A stretch of DNA of 64,000 nt from JBKQVT01 sp963804825. GTDB lineage: Bacteria > Planctomycetota > Planctomycetia > Pirellulales > Thermoguttaceae. The DNA is taken from assembly GCA_963804825.1 (NCBI GenBank), contig CAWDRV010000003.1:806001-870000 (forward strand). Direction: 5' to 3'. Of the stretch, positions 1 to 10,445 are shown piece after piece (position 1 is the first letter of the stretch; each line of letters opens with the position of its first letter). A program made the translations under genes and the position numbers. Under the pieces are notes generated by a model that was not told the DNA's origin, did no database searches, and was given only the letters and a program-made list of their open reading frames with translations.

Positions 1-1
1 T

Positions 2-895
2 GCCTTGGAAGCGGGCCAGGAGACGGAAATCGAATTCCGCCATGCCCGTCATACCCGCACGATCAAGGTGACGCTCGATCGGCTCCCCGAGGGGCTTCCG
101 CCCGCGGAACTGCCGCCCGCCCATCCGCCGATCAAACCCGCCGATGCCAAGTCCGATAAGGCGAAGACCGACAAGGCGAAGGCCGATCACGCAAAGCCCG
201 ACAAGGCCAAGTCCGATAACGGGAAGTCCGACAAGGCCGAGCCCGGCGTCGCGAAGCCCGCCGCTGTCAAGCCGGCCGAGGTGGGCGTGGTGTCGCTGGC
301 GGTCCCCGAGGCCAAGCACAAGGTTTGGGCCTACGTGCCGGTCGGGTATAATGCCGCCGTGCCGCACGGCCTGGTGATCTGGCTGCACGGCAAGGCCGCC
401 GCGAGCGGCCAGGAACTGCTCGCGCGGTGGAAGCCGCTCTGCGACCGTTATGACCTGATCGTCGCGGCGCCCCGCAGCGATGACGCCACGGGCTGGAAGG
501 CGGACGACGCGACCTTGGTCGGGAACTTGATCCAGCAGGTCGGAACAACGTACCACCTCGATCCGACGCGGGTCGTGGTCTGCGGCCAGGAAAGCGGCGG
601 CACGCTCGCCTGCGTGCTGGCGTTCCGCGGCCAGTCGCCCATCTCCGCCGCGGCCGTGATCGACGCCGCGCCGATGGGGCAACCGCCCGAGAACCAACCG
701 ATGCGCCGACTGGCCATGTATGTGGCCAGCGTCGAGAAGTCGCCGCACGCGGCCGCCACCGCCAGGTTGGTCGCCCAGTTGCGGACCAAGAAAATCCCCG
801 TCACCCTCAAGGGCCTGGGCAATCAGCCGCGCGAGCTCACCAACGACGAACTCGCCGAACTGGTCCGCTGGATCGACATGCTGGATCGAATCTGA
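2..895 (+). CDS. PDZ-linked esterase-like protein, 5'-truncated by window edge
   Basis: The reading frame is open to the first base, so the true start lies upstream. The first ~30 residues, ending IKVTLDRLPEG, resemble the last strand of a PDZ domain. A Lys/Asp/Ala-rich linker (about residues 43-93, 15-bp DNA repeats) follows, then an alpha/beta-hydrolase-like domain with GLVIWLHG and VVVCGQESGG. The usual GxSxG nucleophile elbow is altered: Ser falls one position late and Glu sits at the nucleophile place. No clear catalytic His is seen near the C-terminus. Known: planctomycetes fuse protease/PDZ modules to esterase folds. Inference: this is a periplasmic binding or scaffold module rather than an active esterase. 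Confidence 0.6.
   Translation, partial: ALEAGQETEIEFRHARHTRTIKVTLDRLPEGLPPAELPPAHPPIKPADAKSDKAKTDKAKADHAKPDKAKSDNGKSDKAEPGVAKPAAVKPAEVGVVSLAVPEAKHKVWAYVPVGYNAAVPHGLVIWLHGKAAASGQELLARWKPLCDRYDLIVAAPRSDDATGWKADDATLVGNLIQQVGTTYHLDPTRVVVCGQESGGTLACVLAFRGQSPISAAAVIDAAPMGQPPENQPMRRLAMYVASVEKSPHAAATARLVAQLRTKKIPVTLKGLGNQPRELTNDELAELVRWIDMLDRI
152..271. repeat. 15-bp in-frame tandem repeat (Lys-rich linker)
   Basis: Six clear 15-bp units run from 152 to 241, followed by two degenerate units. Each encodes a pentapeptide of the form S/T/A/P-D-K-A-K. The unit is a multiple of three, so copy number can change without breaking the frame. It forms the flexible linker between the PDZ-like end and the hydrolase-like domain. 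Confidence 0.75.
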
Positions 896-912
896 TGACT
901 TGGAGAATGGAC

Positions 913-959
913 GGGGGACTGTCCCAATTTTCGTCCGACGAAAATGGGACTGTCCCCTT
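913..959. repeat. Six-frame-open palindromic element, copy 1
   Basis: This is a 47-bp element with a near-perfect palindrome, ATTTTCGTC / GACGAAAAT around one central base, flanked on each side by GGGACTGTCCC. Related copies occur at 5067-5113, 18139-18184 and 37283-37327, and a longer relative at 30812-30896. No stop codon occurs in any of the six reading frames. This copy lies between the esterase-like gene and the start of the small membrane protein. Confidence 0.85.
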
Positions 960-990
960 CGGAAACACGGATTTGTCCCGGCAAGAACTC

Positions 991-1287
991 ATGCGCCGCC
1001 ATATTCTCGGCATCATTGCGATGGCGTTTCTTCTGGGGGCGGCAGCCTTGTGGCTCTGGTCGCCGGGCGAGAAATTCGCGCTGTTGCAAGGCGCGGCCTG
1101 GCGCGTGGGGATATTCTTGGCGGTCTGGTGGCTCGCCTATCCGGATGTCGACCGTTTGCCCGGCTGGCTGCTGTTGGCGCTGCCGCCGCTGTTGGCAGTC
1201 ATCGTGTTTCGGCCGAAGCTGATGCTGTTGGTCATTCCCGCCCTGATCGTGCTGGCCGTGGTCCGGCCGCGGCTGCGGCGGCGCTGA
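991..1287 (+). CDS. Small multi-pass membrane protein
   Basis: This is a 98-residue hydrophobic protein with about three membrane segments (near residues 5-22, 30-50 and 58-88) and a basic C-terminal tail, RPRLRRR. I did not recognise the family. An alternative ATG at 895 overlaps the upstream stop in a TGATG arrangement, but that start would put the 913-959 repeat inside the coding region and add 32 polar residues before the first membrane span. I therefore prefer the ATG at 991. Placement directly behind the esterase-like gene suggests co-transcription. The function is unknown. Confidence 0.55.
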   Translation: MRRHILGIIAMAFLLGAAALWLWSPGEKFALLQGAAWRVGIFLAVWWLAYPDVDRLPGWLLLALPPLLAVIVFRPKLMLLVIPALIVLAVVRPRLRRR

Positions 1288-1306
1288 CGCTCCGCCGCAA
1301 TAGCCC

Positions 1307-3274
1307 TTACGCCCCCGCCGTGTCGAGATAGGGGTCTTGCCCCATCTGCCGCTGCATCTTCTTCCGTTCCTTCTCGAAGTACATCAGCGCGCGGCGCTGG
1401 CGGAAGTGGCGCCGCTCGACCTTCCGCTGCGCCTTGCGGAAACGGCCGGCCAACGAGTCCAGCGGACCCGACGCCCGCTGGCCGAACGCTTCGAGTCGAT
1501 CGGCCTTCTTCGGTCCGAGGCCGGTCAAGAGCAGATCGTCGTCCAAGGCCAGGTATTGGCGCCACGTGCCCGGATCGCCCTGACGGCCGCAACGGCCTGC
1601 CAACTGGCGGTCGATGCGGGCGGAGTCGTGCATTTCGGTGCAGAGGACGTGCAGGCCGCCCAACTCGGCGACGCCCTCGCCGAGCTTGATGTCGGTGCCG
1701 CGGCCGGCCATGTTGGTCGAAACGGTGACGCGGCCGCTCAGCCCGGCCTGGGCGACGATCTCGGCCTCGGCCGCAATCCGATGGGCGTTGAGCACCTCGT
1801 GCTCGATCCCTTGGGCGTGGAGCAGCTTGGAAAGGTGCTCCGACTTGTCGATTGAGCGGGTGCCGACCAGGACCGGCCGGCCCTTGGCGTGAAGTTGGCG
1901 GATTTCCTCGACGACGGCGGCCCATTTCGCGTCGGCGGCGCCGAAAACCTGCGTCCGCAGCTTCTGGCGGATGACCGGCCGGTCGGTCGGGATGGGCAGC
2001 ACGTGGCAGCGGTAGATCTTGCGCAGTTCCCGGGCCGAATCCATGGCCGTGCCCGTCATGCCGGCCAGGTTCTCGTAGCGCAGGAAGAAGTCCTGGATCG
2101 TGATCCGCGCCGCCTGCCCGGTGGCCACGGTGACCTCCACCTTTTCCTTCGCCTCGACCGCCTGGTGGACGCCCTCGCGCCACTTGCGGCCCTCGGCCAG
2201 CCGGCCCGTATACTCGTCAACAATCACCACCTCGTCGTCGCGGATGACGAACTGCCGGTCGCGCTTGTACTCGCGATCGACCATGATCGCCTGCTCGACG
2301 TAGTGGTAGATGTTGACCATGCCGACGGCGTCCATGACGTCCGGCTTGGCCAGCGAGCGGACCTTCTGCCGGCCCTCGCGGGTCAGGTCCGCGGTCTTCT
2401 TCTCGTGGTCGTACTCGTAGTCGTCGTCCTCGACGAAATGGTCCGTCACCAACGCGCTCCACTTGTGACAATCCACGGCCAGCCGCTGCTCCTCCGTCGG
2501 CAGCGCGCTGATGATCAAGGGCGTGCGGGCCTCGTCGATCAGGATGCTGTCGGCCTCGTCGACCAGGGCGAAATAGGGCGGCCCTTGGACGGGCGTCTCG
2601 CCGCCGTCGCCGCGCCCCAGACCGATCATCCCGCCGAGAAAATCGGCCTGCCCCTCGCTGATCCGCCGCAGCAACAGGCGGTCGCGGAGAAAGTCGAAAC
2701 CGAACTCCTTCGCCGTCCCGTAGGTCACGTCGCAAGCGTACGCCTTGCGCCGCTGCGGCTGCGACATCGGCGTCTCCACCACGCCCACGGTCAACCCCAG
2801 GGCCTCGTAGATGGGTCCCATCCACTGGGCGTCGCGCCCGGCCAGGTAGTCGTTCACCGTGGCCAGGTGGCACCCCTTGCCGCTCAGCGCGTACAGATAC
2901 ATCGGCAGCGTGGCCGCCAACGTCTTCCCCTCGCCGGTCTGCATCTCGACCAGCGAACGGTAAAACATGGCGATGCCCCCGAGGATTTGCACGTCGAAGT
3001 GCCGCATGTTGATGGTCCGCCGGGCGGCCTCACGCACCAGGGCGAAGGCTTCGACCAGCAACCGGCCCAGGGGCTGCCCGCTGCGGGCGCGATAACGCAG
3101 CGATAGGCTCCGCTTGCGAAGCTGCGGGTCGCCCAGGGTCAGCAACTCCGGCTCCAGCGCCGAGATCTGCCCCGCCAGCGCCGCCCAGCGTTTCAGCCGC
3201 CAGCGGTTCGCTCCCGCGGCAATCGCCGGAAACTGGGCCTGGATCATGCCGAATATGCTGTCCACGCGCGTCAT
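1307..3274 (-). CDS. SecA-family ATPase, short paralogue
   Basis: This is a preprotein-translocase motor ATPase of 655 residues, clearly shorter than housekeeping SecA (about 800-900). Visible are Walker A MQTGEGKT (near residue 112), VDEADSILIDEARTPLIIS (DEAD-like Walker B plus the following SecA signature), AGRGTDIKLG and the arginine-finger motif QLAGRCGRQG. After the second motor domain only a short basic helix-rich tail remains, with no Cys-rich SEC-C zinc motif. The start has a good ribosome site (GGAG, about 5 nt upstream). Inference: an accessory SecA of the planctomycete type, because the scaffold/wing and C-terminal linker look reduced. Its substrates cannot be inferred from the neighbours. 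Confidence 0.85.
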   Translation of the reverse strand: MTRVDSIFGMIQAQFPAIAAGANRWRLKRWAALAGQISALEPELLTLGDPQLRKRSLSLRYRARSGQPLGRLLVEAFALVREAARRTINMRHFDVQILGGIAMFYRSLVEMQTGEGKTLAATLPMYLYALSGKGCHLATVNDYLAGRDAQWMGPIYEALGLTVGVVETPMSQPQRRKAYACDVTYGTAKEFGFDFLRDRLLLRRISEGQADFLGGMIGLGRGDGGETPVQGPPYFALVDEADSILIDEARTPLIISALPTEEQRLAVDCHKWSALVTDHFVEDDDYEYDHEKKTADLTREGRQKVRSLAKPDVMDAVGMVNIYHYVEQAIMVDREYKRDRQFVIRDDEVVIVDEYTGRLAEGRKWREGVHQAVEAKEKVEVTVATGQAARITIQDFFLRYENLAGMTGTAMDSARELRKIYRCHVLPIPTDRPVIRQKLRTQVFGAADAKWAAVVEEIRQLHAKGRPVLVGTRSIDKSEHLSKLLHAQGIEHEVLNAHRIAAEAEIVAQAGLSGRVTVSTNMAGRGTDIKLGEGVAELGGLHVLCTEMHDSARIDRQLAGRCGRQGDPGTWRQYLALDDDLLLTGLGPKKADRLEAFGQRASGPLDSLAGRFRKAQRKVERRHFRQRRALMYFEKERKKMQRQMGQDPYLDTAGA

Positions 3275-3312
3275 TCCACTCCAAACGCGAAAGACCCCCG
3301 ATCAACCCATTT

Positions 3313-3318
3313 ATTATA
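3313..3318 (-). promoter_or_regulatory. -10 box upstream of secA-like gene
   Basis: A perfect TATAAT reads on the minus strand 39 nt upstream of the secA-like start. The -35 region at 17-bp spacing is poor (ATCAGC), so only the -10 hexamer supports this promoter. Confidence 0.4.
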
Positions 3319-3413
3319 CGGCGCGGCCGTCCCGGGCTGATGCCCCTCGTTGTTCCACAAGGGCAGGGGGATCGCAGATTCCTGACGCGGAAGTATAACC
3401 CACGGCAAGGGCG

Positions 3414-3986
3414 TTAGGAACCGCCCGCCTGCGCCGGAGGCAGGTCCATGATGTCGTACGAACCGTCGTTGACGCGCGAGGAATCCTTGGGACGCGGCTG
3501 CAACGTGCGCGTAATGGGCCGCTGATCGGCGACCGTTGCCGTCGGCTCGTCGGCCGCGGGGCCAACCGCGGGGCCTGGCGCCGCGCTGCTCTCGGAGACG
3601 GGAATGGTGACCACGTCGCCCGGTGTGGGATGGGCCTCACTCGTCCAGGAGGTCGGAGTGCCGGGACGAGGATTGGTCCAGTTGCCGGCGGTCCCCGGGT
3701 TGGATGTCGAGTTGTTCGTCCCTTGCGGAATCGGCTGCAACGTCCCGGGGTTGCCCGGCGACGGATACGGGGGATTGCCCGGCCCCTGGGGAGCCTGCTG
3801 CATCGCCGGGTTGCCCAGCGACGGCGCCTGGTAGTATGGGTTGCCCGGAGGCGGCGCAATCGACCCGGTGGGCGGGGGTTGCACCGCCACGCGCCCATAA
3901 AAGGGATCGACGGCCGGTTGCCCCGGATTGCCACAGCAGCAACCGCTTGCGAAGGCGGCCAAGATCGTCAGCAACAGCCACTTCAT
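3414..3986 (-). CDS. Proline-rich lipoprotein
   Basis: This 190-residue protein has a lipoprotein signal: MKWLLLTILAAFASGC ends in a lipobox-like ASGC, followed by two more Cys. The mature part is low-complexity, rich in Pro, Gly, Asn and Gln, with repeated PGNP/LGNP motifs (about residues 45-110), and ends in an acidic tail. It contains no recognisable enzyme domain. A strong ribosome site (AAAGGAG) precedes the ATG. Inference: a membrane-anchored envelope or surface protein. It is convergent with nothing and lies downstream of the 4093-4176 repeat. Confidence 0.7.
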   Translation of the reverse strand: MKWLLLTILAAFASGCCCGNPGQPAVDPFYGRVAVQPPPTGSIAPPPGNPYYQAPSLGNPAMQQAPQGPGNPPYPSPGNPGTLQPIPQGTNNSTSNPGTAGNWTNPRPGTPTSWTSEAHPTPGDVVTIPVSESSAAPGPAVGPAADEPTATVADQRPITRTLQPRPKDSSRVNDGSYDIMDLPPAQAGGS

Positions 3987-4092
3987 GCGGAGGACTCCTT
4001 TCCACCCGGAAGATTAGGCTATGGGGGAGCCATAGAGTACCGTTTTTTCGGCCCATGTCCAGACCAGATTTTCCAGGGGGACAGGGACTGGC

Positions 4093-4176
4093 GGTAGGGT
4101 GGGTCGAGTGCAGCAAGACCCACCATCAGTTTTTTGCGAATTTTGGTGGGTCTCGCGGCGCTCGACCCACCCTACC
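4093..4176. repeat. Long imperfect inverted repeat in 3987-4292 gap
   Basis: The arms GGTAGGGTGGGTCGAG and CTCGACCCACCCTACC are exact complements, with a second inner pair (AGACCCACCA / TGGTGGGTCT) and a short A/T-rich loop. It is the only structured feature in the ~300-bp gap between the divergent lipoprotein and queG genes. Elements of this sequence type are widely dispersed in bacterial genomes. A role as transcription terminator for either neighbour is unlikely because both genes point away. Confidence 0.7.
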
Positions 4177-4292
4177 GTGGTTTTCCGTCGTGGTGGTGTT
4201 GAAGGTACAATCGATTGCCTGCCAATGCTGCAAACAGCCGGTATTCTGTTCGGAAATCTGGATAAGATGAGATAAATGGGATAGCTTAATCC

Positions 4293-5375
4293 ATGACCGT
4301 GTCGCCCGAATCCCTGACCGCCGCGTTAAAGGAGGAGGCCCGCCGGCTCGGGTTCGATCTGGCTGGCGCAACGCCGGCCGTCGCGCCGCCGGGGATCGGA
4401 CATTTGCGGCAGTGGCTCCGCGACGGGTTTGCCGCCGGGATGCGTTCCATGATCGGCCGCGCCCGGGCCTACGAGCACCCACGGCACGTGTTGCCCGGTG
4501 TCCGCAGCCTTCTGATGTTGGCGGTCGGTTATCGCACCGCCGAGCCGGTTGCGGCCGGGCCAGGGCAGGGGACCGTTGCCCGGGTTGCCTGGGGCGCCGA
4601 TTATCACGACCTGGTCCGTCGGCGGCTGCGGCCGTTGGCCGATTTGCACCGCCGCTTGACGCCCGGGGCCGCGGTTCGGGGCGTCGTGGACACCGCGCCG
4701 CTGTTGGAGCGGGAGTTCGCCCAACTGGCCGGCCTGGGCTGGTTCGGCAAGAACACGACCCTGCTGAACCGACAGCTCGGGAGTTGGTTCGTGTTGGCCG
4801 GCTTGCTCAGCAGCGAGCCGCTTGTCTACGACTCGCCGCAACAGGCCGATCTTTGCGGGTCATGCCGAAAATGCCTCGATGCCTGCCCGACCGGGGCGCT
4901 GGTCGAACCGTACCGGCTCGACGCCCGGCGATGCATCAGCTACCTGACGATCGAGCATCGCGGGCCGATTCCGGCCGAGTTGCGTGGGGCGATGGGGCAA
5001 CGGGTCTTTGGCTGCGACGCCTGCCAGGAGGCGTGTCCGTGGAACCAAACGGCGGAGTTGGCCACAGGGGGACTGTCCCGATTTTCGTCGGACGAAAATG
5101 GGACTGTCCCCTTAGCGGCCGGCTTGCTGCCAATGCAAAACCTCGACCTGGCAGGCTTGTTTTTCCTGGACGAGGTGGAATTCCGGCGGCGGTTTCACGG
5201 CACGTCGTTATGGCGTGCCCGGCGAGGGGGACTGTTGCGCAATGCGGCGATTGCGCTTGGGAATCGGCCGCATGCCTCCGCGTTGCCCGCCTTGACGCGT
5301 GGCCTCAACGATGCGGACCCGGTGATCCGCGAGGCGTGTGCCTGGGCGCTGGAGCGATATCCGGCGGAAGGATAG
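4293..5375 (+). CDS. queG: Epoxyqueuosine reductase QueG
   Basis: QueG performs the last step of queuosine synthesis, reducing epoxyqueuosine in tRNA to queuosine with cobalamin and two 4Fe-4S clusters. Both cluster motifs are visible: CGSCRKCLDACPTGAL (about residues 188-202) and CDACQEACPW (about 247-256). The C-terminal region, RNAAIALGN to the end, is the usual HEAT-like repeat. Length (360) is normal for the long form. Residues ~258-274 (GGLSRFSSDENGTVP) are encoded by a palindromic repeat inserted in frame in the variable loop between the iron-sulfur and HEAT domains. The neighbouring dus gene also modifies tRNA. Confidence 0.93.
   Translation: MTVSPESLTAALKEEARRLGFDLAGATPAVAPPGIGHLRQWLRDGFAAGMRSMIGRARAYEHPRHVLPGVRSLLMLAVGYRTAEPVAAGPGQGTVARVAWGADYHDLVRRRLRPLADLHRRLTPGAAVRGVVDTAPLLEREFAQLAGLGWFGKNTTLLNRQLGSWFVLAGLLSSEPLVYDSPQQADLCGSCRKCLDACPTGALVEPYRLDARRCISYLTIEHRGPIPAELRGAMGQRVFGCDACQEACPWNQTAELATGGLSRFSSDENGTVPLAAGLLPMQNLDLAGLFFLDEVEFRRRFHGTSLWRARRGGLLRNAAIALGNRPHASALPALTRGLNDADPVIREACAWALERYPAEG
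5067..5113. repeat. Six-frame-open palindromic element, copy 2 (inside queG)
   Basis: This is the same 47-bp element as 913-959, here translated in frame as part of QueG. It falls exactly in the linker after the second iron-sulfur motif, where homologues vary in length, so the enzyme probably tolerates it. Confidence 0.85.
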
Positions 5376-6377
5376 CTAAACGTCCTCGCCGTACCACTTC
5401 TCCAGCACGGCGTAAAAATCCTCGGCGCTGGCGACGGCCACGAAGGCGTCGCGGACCTGCTCGGCTTGCGGGTGCAACCGGGCATACTTGATGCCGAACT
5501 TCCGCATCCGGCTGGGCGTGTGCTTCGGGCCGTATAATGCCTCGGCCAGCCGGTAATGCTCGGCGATGATCGCCCGCTGCCGGCGCAAACCCGGCGGCGC
5601 GACGGCCTGGCCGGCCGCCAAGGCGCGGACCTGCTCGAAAATCCACGGGTTGCCGATCGCCCCGCGGGCGATGCTCACGCCGTCCACGCCGGTTTGGGCC
5701 AGCATGTCGAGACAGTCGCGGGCGGTGAACAAGTCGCCGCTGCCCAGCACGGTCCGTTGGCCGGCATGTCGCTTCACCTCGCGGAGGAACTCCCACGAGG
5801 CCGGCCCTTCGTAGCGCTGGCGGACGGTGCGGCCGTGGACGGTGGCCGCGGCCGCGCCCGGGCGAAGGCGCCGTCGAAAATGGCGAAGAAGCGGTCGCGG
5901 CTTTCGGCCGTGTCGTCCATGCCGCGCCGCAGTTTGACGGTGAGCGGAATCCGCGGCGGCAGGGCCTCGCGCACCCGGGCGACGATCTCCAGGGCGACTG
6001 CCGGCCGACTCAGGAGATAGCCGCCGCGGCACCGCCCCAGGACCTTCTTCACCGGGCAGGCGAAGTTCAGGTCGATCACGTCGAAGCCGATGGCGACGAG
6101 TTTCAATGCCGCTAAGACGAACTGCTCGGGCCGGTCGCCCATCAGTTGCGCCGCAGGGGTGCTCGTCGTCGCCGATGTGGAGAAATCGTTTCGCCTTCGG
6201 ACCCTTGGTCACGTTGACGACGAACTGGTCCAAGAGCACTTCGCAGAGCGTGTAGGGCGCGCCCAGCCGCCGGGCGATCTGCCGCATCGGCCCGTCGGTA
6301 TAGCCGCTCAACGCCGCTTGCACGGCCGGAAACTCGACAACCACGGGACCAAGGTGAAGGGGAGCGAGCATCGACAT
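5376..6377 (-). CDS. dus: tRNA-dihydrouridine synthase (two frame breaks)
   Basis: This is a flavin-dependent dihydrouridine synthase that reduces uridines in the tRNA D-loop. The N-terminal part (SGYTDGPMRQIARRLGA) and the C-terminal part (VHGRTVRQRYEG, GSGDLF, GVDGVSIARGAIGNPWIF) lie in one frame. The middle, with the catalytic-Cys motif NFACPVKKVLGR, lies in another. An apparent one-base insertion near 6165 and a one-base loss near 5850 restore each other, and the joined product is full length (~333 residues) with all family motifs. I infer sequence errors rather than a pseudogene. The start is MSMLAPLHLG at 6377; another Met follows two codons later. Confidence 0.85.
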   Translation of the reverse strand: MSMLAPLHLGPVVVEFPAVQAALSGYTDGPMRQIARRLGAPYTLCEVLLDQFVVNVTKGPKAKRFLHIGDDEHPCGATDGRPARAVRLSGIETRRHRLRRDRPELRLPGEEGPGAVPRRLSPESAGSRPGDRRPGARGPAAADSAHRQTAARHGRHGRKPRPLLRHFRRRLRPGAAAATVHGRTVRQRYEGPASWEFLREVKRHAGQRTVLGSGDLFTARDCLDMLAQTGVDGVSIARGAIGNPWIFEQVRALAAGQAVAPPGLRRQRAIIAEHYRLAEALYGPKHTPSRMRKFGIKYARLHPQAEQVRDAFVAVASAEDFYAVLEKWYGEDV

Positions 6378-6472
6378 GGCGCCGGGCAAGGATCGGACCG
6401 CGGGCGATAGGGGCGGCACGTCATTCTAAACCAAACCGCGGAGAACGGAAAGCAAGGCAAACGGTACGTTCA

Positions 6473-6486
6473 CCGGGACAGTCCCC
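6473..6486. repeat. Solo half-site of the GGGACAGTCCC element
   Basis: CGGGACAGTCCCC occurs alone just beyond the 3' end of the GGDEF gene. It matches the arm of the palindromic element family, but no second arm is found nearby. Confidence 0.4.
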
Positions 6487-6507
6487 AGGCGATTCTTCTC
6501 CAAGTCC

Positions 6508-7403
6508 TCAGGAGGGGGCAACGGTCGAGTCCTCTTGCACTTGGACGCGGTTCCGTCCGGCCAGTTTGGCCTGATAGAGGGCGATGTCGGCCTGCTGGAT
6601 CAGGGCTTCCGGGCTGGATGCGCCGCGGGCGTCGGCGACTCCCATGGTGGCCGTGGCCCGGACGGTCTCCTGGCCCGCCGGCACGCCGTTCTCCTCGATG
6701 CGCTGGCGGCAGCGGTCGGCCAGGTTGGCCGCGCATTGCGCGTCTTCGTCGGGCACCAGGATGGCGAACTCATCGCCGCCGTAGCGGGACGGCAGATCCA
6801 TCTGGCGGCACTCTTGGCAGATGGTTTGGGCGATTTTTTGCAGGACCGCGTCGCCCAGCGTATGCCCGTAGGTGTCGTTGATCTGCTTGAAGTGGTCCAC
6901 GTCGGCCATGATGAAGGACAGGTTGCCGTCGTGGCGTTGGATTCGCGCCCACTCGCTGTGAAGCCGCTCGGTCAGGGCCCGGCGGTTGGGAAGCCCGGTG
7001 AGCGGATCGACCTGGGCATGTTCGACGAGCAAATCTTGCAGGTGTTTGGTCCGCAGCGCCGCGCGCACGCGGGCCCGCAACTCGAAGGCGTCGAAAGGCT
7101 TGGTCACGTAATCCACGGCGCCGAGATCCAAGCCCTTCACCTTGTCTTCGACGTTTGTGGAGCCCGAGAGGAAAAGGACGGGGATCATGCACAGCTCCGG
7201 CTCGGACTTCATGGCGCGGCAGACGTCGAACCCGGAGAGATCGGGCATGTCAACGTCGAGCAGGATCAGGTCGGGCTGTTCCCGGCGCGCGGCGGCAAGT
7301 CCGGCCGCGCCGCCCAGTTCGGAACAAATCTCCACGTTCTCTCGGGCAAGCCGGGCCTTGGCAACCGCCACGGATTCGGGATTGTCGTCGATGATGAGGA
7401 CTT

Positions 7404-7407
<4 letters not shown>
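6508..7407 (-). CDS. Response regulator with GGDEF (diguanylate cyclase) output
   Basis: This 299-residue protein has a receiver domain (VLIIDDNPES, phospho-acceptor in LILLDVDMP, KPF near the end) followed by a GGDEF domain. The active-site motif GGDEF is intact (about residues 210-214), and an RxxD inhibitory site (RQMD) sits five residues before it. It should make cyclic di-GMP when phosphorylated, with product inhibition. The ATG overlaps the stop of the hybrid kinase gene by four bases (7404-7407), so the two are translationally coupled and probably form one signalling pathway. Confidence 0.9.
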
Positions 7408-10271
<2,864 letters not shown>

Positions 10272-10403
10272 TTCATGTCACCTCTTGAAGTCGCTGCCGC
10301 GGCCTGAGCCGGTCTGTCACACGAGCGCCGCGCAAAGCAGGACACATGGTCGCGCGTCCCTCTTGAAGCGATGGGTGGCAGGCCGCGCAGTGGTTCCGCC
10401 TAT

Positions 10404-10445
10404 CCGCAGGCTCACGCCTGCGGCTCACGGTCACGCCTGCGGCTC
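10404..10445. repeat. GTGA-loop hairpin repeat overlapping murJ stop
   Basis: A perfect 8-bp stem with a four-base GTGA/TCAC loop (CCGCAGGCTCACGCCTGCGG, 10404-10423) is followed by a second partial copy (10422-10445). The last five murJ residues (DEPQA) and its TGA stop are encoded by the partial copy. A hairpin of identical architecture but different stem bases lies at 14792-14811. Confidence 0.7.

Noticed and set aside
5067..5113. Intein or intron in queG
   Set aside because: Only 47 bp, no splicing motifs, and the same sequence occurs elsewhere as a palindromic repeat.
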